From Mesorhizobium sp. CAU 1732 (lineage in GTDB: Bacteria > Pseudomonadota > Alphaproteobacteria > Rhizobiales > Rhizobiaceae): a stretch of DNA of 64,000 bases. The translations under genes and the position numbers were made by a program. This document shows, one piece after another, positions 7,832 to 18,423 of this stretch (position 1 is its first letter; every line of letters begins with the position of its first letter). The notes below the pieces were generated by a model. The model saw only the letters and a program-made list of their open reading frames with translations, was not told the DNA's origin and did no database searches. The stretch lies in NCBI RefSeq assembly GCF_039888675.1, contig NZ_JBDQQR010000001.1, forward strand, positions 1,736,001-1,800,000, read 5' to 3'.

Positions 7832-9091
7832 ATGAGACGTGTCGTCGTGACCGGCATGGGACTGCTTTCGCCTTTCGGCGTTGGCGTCGAGCATGCCTGG
7901 AGCAAACTGTTGGCCGGGGAGAGCGCCGCGCGGCGCATCGGCACATTCGAGGTTGACGATCTTCCCGCGAAGATCGCCAACGTCATTCCCCGTGATGGCG
8001 GGGAAAACGCCTTCGATCCGGACCGCTTCATGGAGCCGAAGGATCAGCGTAAGGTTGGCGACTACATCATCTATGGCGTCGCCGCCGCCGAAATGGCGCT
8101 TGAGGATGCCGGCTGGCATCCGACCACCGCAGAAGACCAGAACGCCACCGGCGTGATGATCGGCTCCGGCATCGGCGGCATCGACGGGATCGCGGAAAAC
8201 GCGATCATCCTGAAGGAGAAAGGTCCTCGTCGGATCAGTCCCTTCTTCATTCCAGGCAACATCATCAATCTCGTATCGGGGCAGGTGTCGATCCGGCACG
8301 GGCTCAAGGGTCCGAACCATGCGGTCGTGACTGCGTGTTCGACGGGCGCGCACGCCATCGGCGATGCCGCTCGCCTGATCATATTCGGCGATGCCGACGT
8401 CATGGTTGCCGGCGGCGCGGAATCACCGATCACCCGGCTGTCGATGGCGGGTTTCGCAGCCTGCAAGGCACTTTCGACCGACTGGAACGACCAGCCTGAG
8501 AAGGCATCGCGTCCCTATGACCGCGACCGTGACGGCTTCGTCATGGGAGAGGGCGCGGGCGTCGTCGTGCTCGAAGAGCTCGAACATGCCAAGGCGCGCG
8601 GAGCCAAGATTTACGCCGAAGTCGTCGGCTACGGCCTGACGGGCGACGCCTATCACATCACGGCACCATCCGAGGACGGCGACGGTGCGTTCCGCTGCAT
8701 GAGCGCGGCGATCAAGCGCGCCGGGCTCACGCCTGCCGATATCGACTACATCAATGCCCACGGCACATCGACCATGGCCGACACGATCGAGCTCGGTGCC
8801 GTCGAACGCCTCCTTGGCGAAGCCACGGCAACGGCCTCGATGTCGTCGACCAAGTCTTCGATCGGCCACCTGCTGGGCGCTGCCGGCGCTGCCGAAGCCA
8901 TCTTCTCGATGCTCGCGATCCGCGACAATATCGTGCCGCCCACGATCAATCTCGACAATCCTTCCGTCGAGACCAAGCTCGATCTCGTGCCGCACAAGCC
9001 GCGCAAGCGCAAGGTGGACGTGGCGCTGTCCAACTCCTTCGGTTTTGGCGGCACCAACGCTTCGCTGGTTTTCCGCAGATTTGAAGCTTAG
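7832..9091 (+). CDS. fabF: 3-oxoacyl-ACP synthase II
   Basis: Condensing enzyme that elongates acyl-ACP with malonyl-ACP. It is 419 aa from MRRVVVTGMG. The active-site Cys169 is in VVTACSTGAH, and the two His are in INAHGTSTMADTIELGA and STKSSIGHLLGAAG. An ATG 9 nt upstream (7823) is equally possible by ribosome-site strength; the later one matches the family start. It lies 51 bp after acpP. Confidence 0.95.
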   Translation: MRRVVVTGMGLLSPFGVGVEHAWSKLLAGESAARRIGTFEVDDLPAKIANVIPRDGGENAFDPDRFMEPKDQRKVGDYIIYGVAAAEMALEDAGWHPTTAEDQNATGVMIGSGIGGIDGIAENAIILKEKGPRRISPFFIPGNIINLVSGQVSIRHGLKGPNHAVVTACSTGAHAIGDAARLIIFGDADVMVAGGAESPITRLSMAGFAACKALSTDWNDQPEKASRPYDRDRDGFVMGEGAGVVVLEELEHAKARGAKIYAEVVGYGLTGDAYHITAPSEDGDGAFRCMSAAIKRAGLTPADIDYINAHGTSTMADTIELGAVERLLGEATATASMSSTKSSIGHLLGAAGAAEAIFSMLAIRDNIVPPTINLDNPSVETKLDLVPHKPRKRKVDVALSNSFGFGGTNASLVFRRFEA

Positions 9092-9102
9092 CGCCTGACC
9101 GC

Positions 9103-9118
9103 GCAGCGTTCGCGCTGC
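9103..9118 (+). terminator. Short UUCG-loop hairpin after fabF
   Basis: GCAGCG-TTCG-CGCTGC forms a 6-bp stem closed by a stable UUCG tetraloop, 12 nt past the fabF stop. There is no strong T-run after it, so termination would be partial or Rho-assisted. Confidence 0.25.
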
Positions 9119-9195
9119 CAATTTCGCCATATTCCGGGCTAGGTTCGGTTCACAGAATCGAACCATGTCGGCTTGAGGGAGCACGCGTAGGCCCA

Positions 9196-10365
9196 ATGAC
9201 GAGCAATACTCCTGAACAGGGGCCTGCAGCCCAGCCGGGCACGCCGAAGCCCATCGTTCCGAAAAGCGCCAGCGACGCCCTGCGTCCCCAGGCTGGGACG
9301 CCGCCGCCGCGCCGCTCGAAGCAGTCGCGCAACCAGTTCGTCGTGTTTCTCAATTTCATGATGTCGGCCATCGTGTTGATCACGATCACGGCCTTCGTCG
9401 TCGTCTGGTTCGGCAAGCAAAGCTTCGAAGGTCCGGGGCCGCTCGCCGCTGCCGATACGATCCTGATCAAGCCCAACACCGGCGTTTCGGAGATCACGGC
9501 CCTGCTCGAGCGCAAGGGCATGATCAGCGACGGCCGTATCTTCCGCATCGGGTTGCGGGCGCATGGTCAGGATGGCCGCCTGCGTGCAGGCGAGTACGAG
9601 GTCAAGCCGCAGGCGTCGATGCGGGAGATCATGGATCTGCTCGTGAGCGGCAAGTCGATCCTTCATTCGCTTACCATTCCGGAAGGCCTCACCGTCGCGC
9701 AAGCCTTGAAGCGCGTCGCCGAATCCGAGGAACTGGAAGGCGAGATGCCGACGGAAATCCCCGATGAAGGCTGGATCGCCGCCGACACGGTACGCTTTAC
9801 CCGCGGCATGAAGCGTCAAGACGTCATCGCGCGGCTCACCGCTGATCAGAAGGCTCTTGTCGAAAGTGTCTGGGCACGGCGTTCGCCCGACCTGCCGGTT
9901 TCGGACGTCAATGAATTCGTGACGCTCGCCTCGATCGTGGAGAAGGAAACAGGCCGCGCTGACGAACGTTCACGCGTCGCCTCGGTCTTCGTGAACCGGC
10001 TTGAGCGCGGCATGCGCCTTCAGTCGGACCCGACGATCATCTACGGCATATTCGGCGGTGAGGGTAAGCCGGCGGACCGCCCGATCTATCGCTCGGATAT
10101 CGACACGCCCACGCCCTACAACACCTATACGATCAATGGCTTGCCGCCGGGTCCCATCGCGATTCCGGGCCGCGCATCGCTGGAAGCCGTTGCAAGCCCG
10201 TCTCGCACCGAAGACCTCTATTTCGTGGCTGACGGCACCGGTGGTCACGTTTTTGCGTCGTCTCTGGAAGAGCACAACCGCAACGTCGCACGGTGGCGTC
10301 AGATCGAACGGCAGCGCGCCGAGGCTGCCGCGGCAGCAGGGGAGGCTGAAGCCGCGGGAGATTGA
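9196..10365 (+). CDS. mltG: Endolytic murein transglycosylase MltG
   Basis: Inner-membrane lytic transglycosylase that cuts nascent glycan strands and limits their length. It is 389 aa: a proline-rich cytoplasmic tail (1-45), one membrane helix (about 48-72) and a periplasmic YceG domain. The catalytic Glu249 lies in TLASIVEKETG, followed by NRL and SDPTIIYG. The ending SPSRTEDLYFVADGTGGHVF is typical. It starts 104 bp after fabF and is followed by yicC, a common alphaproteobacterial order. Confidence 0.93.
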   Translation: MTSNTPEQGPAAQPGTPKPIVPKSASDALRPQAGTPPPRRSKQSRNQFVVFLNFMMSAIVLITITAFVVVWFGKQSFEGPGPLAAADTILIKPNTGVSEITALLERKGMISDGRIFRIGLRAHGQDGRLRAGEYEVKPQASMREIMDLLVSGKSILHSLTIPEGLTVAQALKRVAESEELEGEMPTEIPDEGWIAADTVRFTRGMKRQDVIARLTADQKALVESVWARRSPDLPVSDVNEFVTLASIVEKETGRADERSRVASVFVNRLERGMRLQSDPTIIYGIFGGEGKPADRPIYRSDIDTPTPYNTYTINGLPPGPIAIPGRASLEAVASPSRTEDLYFVADGTGGHVFASSLEEHNRNVARWRQIERQRAEAAAAAGEAEAAGD

Positions 10366-10403
10366 GCGCCGGCGGCTCTTGGGTGCAAGGGGGAAGGGGC
10401 AGC

Positions 10404-11291
10404 ATGGCTTTGCAAAGTATGACGGGGTTCGGTCGCGCGGCGGCCGATCATGATGGCACTGCGATCGCGTGGGAGCTGAAATCCGTCAATGGCAAGACGC
10501 TTGAGGCGCGGTTGCGGCTGCCGCCCGGGTTCGAGCGGCTGGAACAGTCCGTCAGGCAGGCGATACAGCGGCGCTTTTCGCGCGGCAATGTCCAGGCGGG
10601 CCTGACCGTCTCCCGCGCGGCTCGGCAGGCTATCCCTGTCGTCAACGAAGAGTTTCTCAAGGATCTCGCGGGCCTCGCCAAACGGCTCGAGGATCAGTTC
10701 GGCGTAGCGCCCGCCAGCGCGGACGGCCTGCTTGCGCTGCGCGGCGTGCTGGACGCGCCTGAAGCGGCTGAGGACGAGGACACGCGCAACGCCATCGATG
10801 CCGCAATCCTCGAGACGCTCGATGACGCGCTGGCAAGCCTCGAAATCGCCCGCACGCACGAAGGCGACGCGCTCGGCGGGTTGCTTCGCGCTCATCTGGA
10901 TACGATCGCGGACCTCATCGAGCGCGCTGCCGCAGACCCCTCCCGCGAGCCGGCTGCCATCCGCGAACGCCTGGCCGAGCAGGTTCGATTGCTCGTCGAG
11001 ACGGGCGCTCCGCTCGATGAAGGGCGTCTGCACATGGAAGCGGCGTTTCTCGCGACCAAGGCCGACATCCGCGAGGAAATCGATCGGTTGAGGACGCATG
11101 TCGCGTCGGGCCGCGCATTGCTCGAAACCGGCGGCCCGATCGGCCGCAAACTCGATTTCCTTTCACAGGAATTCAACCGGGAATCGAATACGCTGTGCTC
11201 GAAGTCCAACGCAGCGGCGATCACCGCCGTCGGGCTGGAGCTCAAGGCTGTCGTCGATCAGTTCCGCGAGCAGGTTCAGAATCTGGAGTAG
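10404..11291 (+). CDS. YicC-family endoribonuclease
   Basis: The YicC family has been described as an RNA endonuclease in E. coli; its cellular role in alphaproteobacteria is not settled. The 295-aa protein starts MALQSMTGFGRAA, the conserved N-terminus, after the strong site GGGGGAAGGGGCAGC. The C-terminal signature is GRKLDFLSQEFNRESNTLCSKS. The ATG at 10404 is chosen over an in-frame start 42 nt upstream. It is followed 3 bp later by gmk, so the two are probably cotranscribed. Confidence 0.93.
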   Translation: MALQSMTGFGRAAADHDGTAIAWELKSVNGKTLEARLRLPPGFERLEQSVRQAIQRRFSRGNVQAGLTVSRAARQAIPVVNEEFLKDLAGLAKRLEDQFGVAPASADGLLALRGVLDAPEAAEDEDTRNAIDAAILETLDDALASLEIARTHEGDALGGLLRAHLDTIADLIERAAADPSREPAAIRERLAEQVRLLVETGAPLDEGRLHMEAAFLATKADIREEIDRLRTHVASGRALLETGGPIGRKLDFLSQEFNRESNTLCSKSNAAAITAVGLELKAVVDQFREQVQNLE

Positions 11292-11294
11292 ACC

Positions 11295-11951
11295 ATGGCG
11301 ACCACGCCGCTCAACGCTTCCATTCGCCGCCGCGGCCTGATGCTGGTCCTCTCGTCGCCGTCAGGCGCGGGAAAATCCACGATCGCGCGCAATCTGCTGG
11401 AAAGCGACCACGCTTTCGAATTGTCGATCAGCGCCACCACGCGGCAGCGTCGCGGCAGCGAGATCGACGGACGCCACTATCACTTCGCCTCGCGCCGCGA
11501 ATTCGAAATCATGCGCGACAATGACGAGTTGCTGGAATGGGCCGAGGTCCACGGCAATTTCTACGCCACGCCGCGAGCGCCGGCCGAACGCGCGCTGAGC
11601 GAAGGCCGCGACATGTTGTTCGACATCGACTGGCAAGGTGCCGAGCAGCTTCGCGAAAAGATGCGCGCCGACATCGTGTCGATCTTCATCCTGCCGCCCT
11701 CGATGAAGGAGTTGAAGGGTCGCCTCCGCCGGCGCGCCGAGGATCAGGACGACGTCATCGATGCGCGGCTGAAGAATGCGCGGGTCGAGATCGAGCACTG
11801 GCGCGACTACGACTACGTCGTCATCAACGAGGATCTGGACGTCGCCTTCGCGTCGGTTCAGGCCATCGTCGCAGCCGAGCGCCTTCGCCGCGACCGCCGG
11901 CCCGGCCTGTTCGACTTCGTGACTGGTCTCATGGATGAGAAGCTGGATTAA
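11295..11951 (+). CDS. gmk: Guanylate kinase
   Basis: Phosphorylates GMP to GDP in nucleotide synthesis. The 218-aa protein has the P-loop [10 protein letters not shown] (about 20-29), the GMP-binding block [21 protein letters not shown] and the lid region [18 protein letters not shown]. The length is typical. The last 4 nt overlap the convergent rsmA end. Confidence 0.97.
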   Translation: MATTPLNASIRRRGLMLVLSSPSGAGKSTIARNLLESDHAFELSISATTRQRRGSEIDGRHYHFASRREFEIMRDNDELLEWAEVHGNFYATPRAPAERALSEGRDMLFDIDWQGAEQLREKMRADIVSIFILPPSMKELKGRLRRRAEDQDDVIDARLKNARVEIEHWRDYDYVVINEDLDVAFASVQAIVAAERLRRDRRPGLFDFVTGLMDEKLD

Positions 11952-12793
11952 GCCCCAGCCGTTGGTCGCAGCGCGCTCGTCAGCGCGACGAACTCGGCGA
12001 CGGACAAGGTCTCGGCGCGTCGCGTCCCGTCGATGCCGGTCGCCTCAAGCAACCGCTCCCCGCCTATGCCCTTGAGGCTCTGACGCAGCATCTTGCGGCG
12101 CTGTCCGAAGGCAGCTTCCGTGACGCGGGCGAGCGTCTTGACGTCGGCGGGCAGAGGCTCGGCTCTAGGCACGATGTGGACGACGGCGGACGTCACCTTC
12201 GGCGGCGGCGAAAACGCCTGTGGCGGCAGGTCGAACACGATGCGCGCCTGCGTTCGCCAGCCCGCGAGCACGCCAAGCCTCCCATAGGCGTCGTCGCCGG
12301 CCTGCGCGACGATGCGCTGCGCGACTTCCTTCTGGAACATCAGCGTCATGGACGAGTAGAAGGGCGGCCAGTCGGCGGTCGTCAGCCAGCGCACCAGCAA
12401 TTCCGTCCCGATATTATAGGGCAGGTTGGCGATGATCTTCACATCTGACGATCCTGCCGCAAGCGCAGCGAAATCGGTCTTCATCGCGTCGCCGGGGATC
12501 ACCTCCAGCCGTCCGGGATAATGTGCGGAAATCTCGGCGAGTGCGGCAAGGCAGCGCTCGTCCCGCTCGATCGCCACGACCCGCTTGGCGCCGTTGATGA
12601 GCAGCGCGCGCGTCAGTCCGCCGGGGCCGGGGCCGACCTCGATCACAGTCGTGTTCGTCAGGTTGCCGGCGGCGCGCGCGATTTTCGAGGTGAGGTTGAG
12701 GTCGAGCAGGAAGTTCTGGCCGAGCGATTTCTTCGCGCGCAATTCATGCCGTTCGATGACGTCTCGCAGCGGCGGCAGCCCGTCGACGCTCAT
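11948..12793 (-). CDS. rsmA: 16S rRNA (adenine1518/1519-N6) dimethyltransferase
   Basis: Dimethylates two adjacent adenines near the 3' end of 16S rRNA. The 281-aa protein has [16 protein letters not shown], the SAM motif [16 protein letters not shown] and the catalytic NLPYNIG. It is the last gene of the minus-strand lptF-lptG-lptD-surA-pdxA-rsmA run and overlaps pdxA by 4 nt (ATGA), so translation is coupled. Confidence 0.97.
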   Translation of the reverse strand: MSVDGLPPLRDVIERHELRAKKSLGQNFLLDLNLTSKIARAAGNLTNTTVIEVGPGPGGLTRALLINGAKRVVAIERDERCLAALAEISAHYPGRLEVIPGDAMKTDFAALAAGSSDVKIIANLPYNIGTELLVRWLTTADWPPFYSSMTLMFQKEVAQRIVAQAGDDAYGRLGVLAGWRTQARIVFDLPPQAFSPPPKVTSAVVHIVPRAEPLPADVKTLARVTEAAFGQRRKMLRQSLKGIGGERLLEATGIDGTRRAETLSVAEFVALTSALRPTAGA

Positions 12794-13800
12794 GGCCGCA
12801 CAGCCGTGGCGTCGGCCATGCTCCGCGCAAGCTTCAAGGCTGCGATCAGGCTGTCCGGCCGCGCGATGCCCTTCGCCGCGATGTCGAATGCGGTGCCGTG
12901 ATCTGGAGAGGTGCGGATGAACGGCAGCCCGAGCGTCACGTTGACCGTCTCGTCGAAGGCGAGCGCCTTCGCTGGGATCAGCGCCTGGTCGTGATACATG
13001 CAGATTGCCGCGTCATAGGTTGCGCGGGCGCGCGCATGAAACATCGTGTCCGCGGGCAGGGGGCCGCGTGCGTCGATGCCGCGCTGCCGCAACGCGTCGA
13101 TCGCCGGCCGGATGATCTCGTCGTCCTCGTGCCCCATCGCGCCGCCTTCGCCCGCATGCGGATTGAGGCCGGCAACGGCCAGGCGCGGCGCTTCGATCCC
13201 GAACCGCGATTGCAGATCGGCAGCCGTAATCGTCGCAACGTCGATGATGGCCTGCGTGGTGAGTTGGCGCGGAACGTCCGCGAGCGGGATATGGATCGTC
13301 ACAGGCACTGCGCGCAGGTCAGGGCCGGCCAGCATCATGACGGGGGTCGCGGTCCCGCCGTAGCGCAACCCGGCCAGATGACCGAGATATTCGGTATGGC
13401 CGGGAAAGCTGAACCCGGCATCGTAGAGCGGCTTCTTCGCGATCGGGCAGGTGACGAGCGCGCCGGCACGGCCCGATGCGACGTCGTCCACCGCGCGGTC
13501 GATGGCCTCGATCACGCCCGCCGCATTGGCGCTGCGCGGCTCGCCTGCCGCATCCTCGAACCGGGCATGAAGTGCGACGACCGGAAGTGCATCGCCGAAG
13601 ACGGACGCTGCCGCATCGGGCTGCACCACCTTGAACGGGAGCGCCATGCCCAGAGATTGCGCACGCGCCGCCAGAAAATCCGGATCGGTGAGGAGATAGA
13701 AGGGTGGCAAGGCGTCGTCGTTACGCCGCCGCCACGCTTCGAGGGCGATCTCCGGCCCGATGCCGGAAGGATCGCCCGATGTCAGTGCAAGTGGTGTCAC
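12790..13800 (-). CDS. pdxA: 4-hydroxythreonine-4-phosphate dehydrogenase
   Basis: Oxidises 4-phosphohydroxy-L-threonine in the DXP-dependent pathway to vitamin B6. The 336-aa protein shows [13 protein letters not shown], the metal-binding [11 protein letters not shown] and [14 protein letters not shown], and the end-of-fold [13 protein letters not shown]. The start codon is GTG at 13800. It lies 39 bp downstream of surA, an association also seen in E. coli. Confidence 0.96.
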   Translation of the reverse strand: MTPLALTSGDPSGIGPEIALEAWRRRNDDALPPFYLLTDPDFLAARAQSLGMALPFKVVQPDAAASVFGDALPVVALHARFEDAAGEPRSANAAGVIEAIDRAVDDVASGRAGALVTCPIAKKPLYDAGFSFPGHTEYLGHLAGLRYGGTATPVMMLAGPDLRAVPVTIHIPLADVPRQLTTQAIIDVATITAADLQSRFGIEAPRLAVAGLNPHAGEGGAMGHEDDEIIRPAIDALRQRGIDARGPLPADTMFHARARATYDAAICMYHDQALIPAKALAFDETVNVTLGLPFIRTSPDHGTAFDIAAKGIARPDSLIAALKLARSMADATAVRP

Positions 13801-13839
13801 GCAGGCCGCCCCGGTTCGAATGCCGCAACGGCGTGCATG

Positions 13840-14778
13840 TCAACGCTTGATGATCTGTGCCTTCGCGCGCAGTTCCGCGGTCAGCTTCTTCGACTCCGCG
13901 TCGCGATCGCCGCCACCATCCTGTTCGGCGGAGAACACCATCTGCGCAACGCGGTCGTCGGAGACTTCGCGCGAGCTGCAGATGCCGATAAACTCGGCAC
14001 CTCGGTCGGTTTCGCGAACGACCGTCGCGCCGCCGGCCTTGGTGGAGATGATCTGCTGCTTCCAGTCCGGCGGCAATTCGGGTTCGAGAACGCGGCCGAG
14101 GTCGCGCACGGTCACGTCGAGCAGGCCCTTGGCGAATTCACGGGTCGTTTCGCAACCCTGGAAACGCTGGCGCATGGCTTCCGCCTCGCGCTTGCGCTGG
14201 CCGAGCTTCGCCCCGCGCTCTGCTGCCGGCACCACGAAGATGACCTGCTGAAGCATGTATTCGGTGGATTTCGGCTTGTCGCCGCCCTGCTGGAGCATCT
14301 TCTGGACGACGTCTTGCTCGCTCAGCGCGCCGCCGGCTGCGCCTGCCTGCTGGCTCATGACCTGCGACCAGCCCATCTGTGCCCGGATGAACTCACGGAA
14401 ATGCGCCTTGGTCACGCCGGAATCGTTCAGGACCTTGTCCATCTGCGCGACCGGCAGCTTGTTCGACTGGGCGAAGCGCGCATAGGCCGCCGCCACCTGA
14501 TCGTCGGAAATGTTGATGTTGCGGCGCTTGATCTCCGCGGCGCGCACGGCCTGCTCGATCATCTGCTCTTCGGCGGCGCTGTTGGCGTTGCCGGTGCCCT
14601 GAAGCCGCAGGAACGCCGCGCGTCGCTGAATGTCGTAGCTCGTCACCGGCACGTTGTTGACGATATACCGGATCTCGCTGGCCTGCGCGAAGGCCGGCGC
14701 GGCTGCGAACGGCGCAACGGCGCCTGCAAGTGCGAGCGCAATTGCGTAGGGGCGCAGGACGCTTTTGATGCTTCCCAT
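13840..14778 (-). CDS. surA: SurA-type periplasmic chaperone
   Basis: Periplasmic folding factor for outer-membrane proteins. It is 312 aa from MGSIKSVLRPYAIALALAG, which is a signal peptide ending near APAFAQA. The SurA N-terminal chaperone domain follows (EIRYIVNNVPVTSYDIQRR through VTKAHFREFIRAQMGW). The rest corresponds to a single degenerate parvulin-like region, shorter than the two found in E. coli SurA (428 aa). ATGs at 14793 and 14835 are in frame; 14778 is chosen because it gives a normal signal peptide. It lies downstream of lptD, whose product is a known SurA client. Confidence 0.85.
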   Translation of the reverse strand: MGSIKSVLRPYAIALALAGAVAPFAAAPAFAQASEIRYIVNNVPVTSYDIQRRAAFLRLQGTGNANSAAEEQMIEQAVRAAEIKRRNINISDDQVAAAYARFAQSNKLPVAQMDKVLNDSGVTKAHFREFIRAQMGWSQVMSQQAGAAGGALSEQDVVQKMLQQGGDKPKSTEYMLQQVIFVVPAAERGAKLGQRKREAEAMRQRFQGCETTREFAKGLLDVTVRDLGRVLEPELPPDWKQQIISTKAGGATVVRETDRGAEFIGICSSREVSDDRVAQMVFSAEQDGGGDRDAESKKLTAELRAKAQIIKR

Positions 14779-14883
14779 CCTTGGGTCTCCCATTGGTCTT
14801 GCCGCTATGATGCGGAATTCATCCCGTGGCTGCATTATAGGGCGAAACCGTGACGCTGGGTCACGGTTCGTTTCACCATGGTA

Positions 14884-17334
14884 TCAGAATGTGCTGTTTG
14901 TGCCGCCTACGGTCGATCCGAAATCGCCGATCGTGCGCAGTGAAATCTGGAAGCCGAAGCTGCGCGACTTCTCGCTGCTACCGGGCTCCTGCACTTCGGA
15001 CGCGGTCATCACATAGGTGAAGCACTCGTCGTCATAAGCAAAGCCGATCGACTTGCGCACGACGGTTTCACTCGTGATGTCGTAGGTGCCCCCACCGAAC
15101 AGGCGCCAGTTTTCCTGGAAACGCAGTGACGCGTTGCCGCGCACTTCATGCCGGTCTTCCGGGAAACCGTAGTCCGGCTGCGCATCGATGAAGGAGTAGA
15201 CGCCGGAGACGGTGACCGGCGTCGAGGCATAGGAGGCGCTGACGTCGGTGCGGCGAACCTCGAAATCCTTCTCGTCGAAGCGGGCGCCTGCCGCGAGCGA
15301 CAGTCCCACCGGGCTTATCAGGCCGATCGAGCCGACATAGTCGGAGCGGTTGGTCTCGAGACCCGAGAACGAGCCGGCATGAACCAGGTCGGCCGAGGCG
15401 TACGGGTTGTCGCCTGCGAGATGGAAGGATTGGCCGAAGAGAGCGTTCGTCGACCAGCCATTGCCGAATGCGCCGGAGTAGCGAACACCGAGATTGGCGC
15501 GCACGCCGCCCTCGATGCGGTCGTAGCCGGAGAACTTGTCGCGCTCGAAGAGGTTCGATGCGTCGAAGACAAGGCTCTGCGCATCCTCGTTCGGGATGCC
15601 GTAGGTTTCCCCGTAAGCCGCATCTGGCCGTGCGAAGAGCTGCCCCATCGGCTCGAGGACGTGCGTCGAACTGGTGGTCGAGAACAGCACCGGCCAGCGC
15701 GCCTCCAAGCCTGCCGTCGCCATGGCGCGGTAGTAGGACGAGCGGATGTCGGCTTCGAAGTCGTTGAGGTTGGCGACGTTTTCGATCGCAGCGACCGAAC
15801 CGCCCCTGTAATCCACACCGATCGCATCTCCGCGACCTGCGAGGAGGGGGGTCAGGACGAAACCGCCCTGGGTGATGAAGGTGCGCTTCCACTCAGCTTC
15901 GGCGGTCAGCCGCGCGGACGTACCATCAATGCCGCGTACCAGCGACTGTGGGCTAACACCGGCACCAGTGAGGAGCCTTTGGTCAAGCTCGCTGCGCGAC
16001 AGCACCTGCAAGTTCACGTCGATATTGAGCTCGCCGCCCGCGACCGGCTCATCGGGCGTATAGGCGTAGTCGAAGGACGGCAGGACCCAAGGCTGGCGCG
16101 AATTGCGTGCGCTTGCATAGGCCTCGCCAGTTTCGGGATTACGATCTCGCGTCGCTTCCTGCGTGTTGAATTTGTAGGCGCGTAGGTCGAAATAGTTCCG
16201 GTCGTTCAGGCCGGTCAGATACACCTGATTTCGGCGCTTGAGCTGGTCATAGCCGTCGATGCCGTAGGTGTAGGAAAAGTTCTTGTCGGTCTGGGCCATC
16301 ACGTCCCAGCCGAACGTCCAGCGCGGATTGATCGTGAAGCGGCCCTTCGAGCCGATCATCGCGCGCCATTCCTCATTGTCGGATGATGACAATGCACGTG
16401 CTGCGCGCGCCGCAGGATTCGTGAGGTCGTTGTAAAACTCTTCCGGATTCTGCTGGCGGATGCCGGCGACCGTGATCGAGTATTCGCCATTGTTGAAGCG
16501 CTGGCGCCACTCCGCCTCGCCGAGGAAGCCCTGCTTGGAATAGACGGTCGGCTTCAGCGTGAGGTCGTACGTATCGCCGAGCGCCCAGTAGAACGGCACC
16601 TGAACGCCGTGCCCAAGGTCGTCGGCCGACTTGTAGCTTGGAATCAGGAAGCCAGTCTTGCGCTTGACCGTCGGGTCCGCGATCTCGAACACCGGCAAAA
16701 ACGCCAGCGGCATGCCGAAGAACTCGAAGCGCGCGCGCTCGAAGCGAATGATCTTCGTCTCGCCGTTCCAGATGATCTTCTGCGCCTTTACGCGCCAGAT
16801 CGGCGGCTTGTCGGGCTTGTCTTCGCAAGGCTCGCAGGCCGTGTAGACGCCGTAGTTGAACGTCGTCACCGCGCCATCACGCCGGTCGGCGCTTTCAGCC
16901 GCAAAATAGGTCTTGTCCGCGGTCTCGACACGCAGCGTACGAACGAACGCATCGCGGAAATCGTCGGTGACGTCGAGCTCGTCGGAATAGATGCGCGTGC
17001 CCTGCGGATCGACGATCTCGACACCGCCGCTGGCGATCAGCCGCGACGTCGCGCGATCATAGGTGATGCGCTGGGCGACGAGGCGGTTTCCGTCATAGTC
17101 GATCTGCACGCCGCCGACGGCGGTGACCGTGTTCCGGTCGTTGTCATAGACGATCGTATCGGCTTCGAGCAGCATCTCCGCATCGCGGGAAACGCCCGTG
17201 TCTTCGAGGTTGATGGCCTGCGCCTGCGCAGCGCTCGGTGCAACCGCGTACGCCATGACACAGGCGAGCGCAGTCGCGCCGGCGAGGCGCGCAAACGGGG
17301 CGGACCCGCGATATGTCGCGTTCACGCCCAACAC
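14884..17334 (-). CDS. lptD: LPS assembly outer-membrane protein LptD
   Basis: Outer-membrane beta-barrel that, with LptE, inserts LPS in the outer leaflet. It is 816 aa: a signal peptide, an OstA/LptA-like N-domain (about 45-200, with VYDNDRNTVTAVGGVQIDYDG), then a long barrel ending in an aromatic residue (NSTF). The start codon is GTG directly after the lptG stop (TAG-GTG), backed by a perfect AAGGAGG 8 nt upstream that lies inside the end of lptG. Expression therefore depends on the lptG message. Confidence 0.95.
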   Translation of the reverse strand: MLGVNATYRGSAPFARLAGATALACVMAYAVAPSAAQAQAINLEDTGVSRDAEMLLEADTIVYDNDRNTVTAVGGVQIDYDGNRLVAQRITYDRATSRLIASGGVEIVDPQGTRIYSDELDVTDDFRDAFVRTLRVETADKTYFAAESADRRDGAVTTFNYGVYTACEPCEDKPDKPPIWRVKAQKIIWNGETKIIRFERARFEFFGMPLAFLPVFEIADPTVKRKTGFLIPSYKSADDLGHGVQVPFYWALGDTYDLTLKPTVYSKQGFLGEAEWRQRFNNGEYSITVAGIRQQNPEEFYNDLTNPAARAARALSSSDNEEWRAMIGSKGRFTINPRWTFGWDVMAQTDKNFSYTYGIDGYDQLKRRNQVYLTGLNDRNYFDLRAYKFNTQEATRDRNPETGEAYASARNSRQPWVLPSFDYAYTPDEPVAGGELNIDVNLQVLSRSELDQRLLTGAGVSPQSLVRGIDGTSARLTAEAEWKRTFITQGGFVLTPLLAGRGDAIGVDYRGGSVAAIENVANLNDFEADIRSSYYRAMATAGLEARWPVLFSTTSSTHVLEPMGQLFARPDAAYGETYGIPNEDAQSLVFDASNLFERDKFSGYDRIEGGVRANLGVRYSGAFGNGWSTNALFGQSFHLAGDNPYASADLVHAGSFSGLETNRSDYVGSIGLISPVGLSLAAGARFDEKDFEVRRTDVSASYASTPVTVSGVYSFIDAQPDYGFPEDRHEVRGNASLRFQENWRLFGGGTYDITSETVVRKSIGFAYDDECFTYVMTASEVQEPGSSEKSRSFGFQISLRTIGDFGSTVGGTNSTF

Positions 17335-18423
17335 CTAACCGTCCTCCTTGTACAAGAGAAAAGTCACCCCGAAGAAACCTGCGACGAGAACCGGGAACCA
17401 CGCCGCCGCAACCGGCGGTACGAACCCTGCGCTACCGAACGCTTTGACCAGAACCGAAACGACATAAAGCAGAAAGCCGGCCATGATGCCACCCAGAATA
17501 ATCGTCGCCGATTGACCCATTCTTGCAAATCGCATCGAGACCGTGGCGGCAATCAGCGTCATGGCAACCAGAAGGGCGGGCAGGGCCACGAGGGAATGGA
17601 AATGCGTCGCGAATGCGTTGGCGCTAAGACCGAACGAGCGGGCTGCGGCAATCTTGCGCGGCAGTTCGAAGAAGGGAATCGATTCCGGTCGCGCGAGGCG
17701 CTCCTGCACGAATTCCGGTGTCAGATTGGTTGGGATTTCCATGCTTTCCACGCGTTCGGGCAAATCGCCATTGCGAAACCGGCTTGCCTGGAGAAGTTCC
17801 CAGTGGCCGTCGCGCAGATGCGCCGTGCGCGCATCGATTCGCTCGAAGAGGTCGCCATCCGCGTCGATACGCAGGAAGGTGGCGCCCGCCAGTTCCAGCC
17901 CTTGGTTGAGGATCGTGCGCGCGCCGATGATCGTCTCGCCTTCGGCCGTGCGCTGCTTGATCCAGGGCGAGTTGGCGCTCTCGACCGATCCGGATTTTCC
18001 GCTGCGGATTTGCGATTCGATCGACTGGGCCATTTCGAGGCCGTTCGCGGCAAGCGGATTGAGCACGAACAGCGTCGCCAGGCCGTAGACGAGGGCGCCG
18101 AAACAGATCGGCGCGAGGAACTGCCAGGCCGAGATGCCGGCCGAGCGCGCCACCACGAGCTCGTATTTCCGGTTGAGCGAGATCAGCGTCATCATGCCCG
18201 AGACGAGCCCGATGAACGGCACCGCCTGGAGCATGACCATCGGCGTCTGCAAGGATGCGATACCAAGCGTCAGCGCAGCCGAATATCCGGGAAGACCGCT
18301 CATCCGGCCCGAAAGCTCGGTGAAGGTGATGATGAACACCAGCGTCGCCACGCCGATGAAGAACCACATCGTGATGACGATGTATCGCATGAAGAAATAG
18401 CGCGCGAGGGTCAGACCGATCAT
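17335..18423 (-). CDS. lptG: LPS export permease LptG
   Basis: Inner-membrane permease of the LptB2FG ABC transporter that extracts LPS from the membrane. The 362-aa protein has the YjgP/YjgQ layout: three N-terminal helices, a periplasmic jellyroll domain (about 110-260) and three C-terminal helices. MIGLTLARYFFMRYIVITMWFF and PFIGLVSGMMTLISLNRKYELVVARSAGIS are typical. The ATG overlaps the lptF stop by 4 nt. Confidence 0.95.
   Translation of the reverse strand: MIGLTLARYFFMRYIVITMWFFIGVATLVFIITFTELSGRMSGLPGYSAALTLGIASLQTPMVMLQAVPFIGLVSGMMTLISLNRKYELVVARSAGISAWQFLAPICFGALVYGLATLFVLNPLAANGLEMAQSIESQIRSGKSGSVESANSPWIKQRTAEGETIIGARTILNQGLELAGATFLRIDADGDLFERIDARTAHLRDGHWELLQASRFRNGDLPERVESMEIPTNLTPEFVQERLARPESIPFFELPRKIAAARSFGLSANAFATHFHSLVALPALLVAMTLIAATVSMRFARMGQSATIILGGIMAGFLLYVVSVLVKAFGSAGFVPPVAAAWFPVLVAGFFGVTFLLYKEDG

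Noticed and set aside
9142..9164. Inverted repeat GGTTCG...CGAACC before mltG, like a tRNA T-arm.
   Set aside because: No other tRNA parts are near it and the 11-nt gap does not fit a T-loop.
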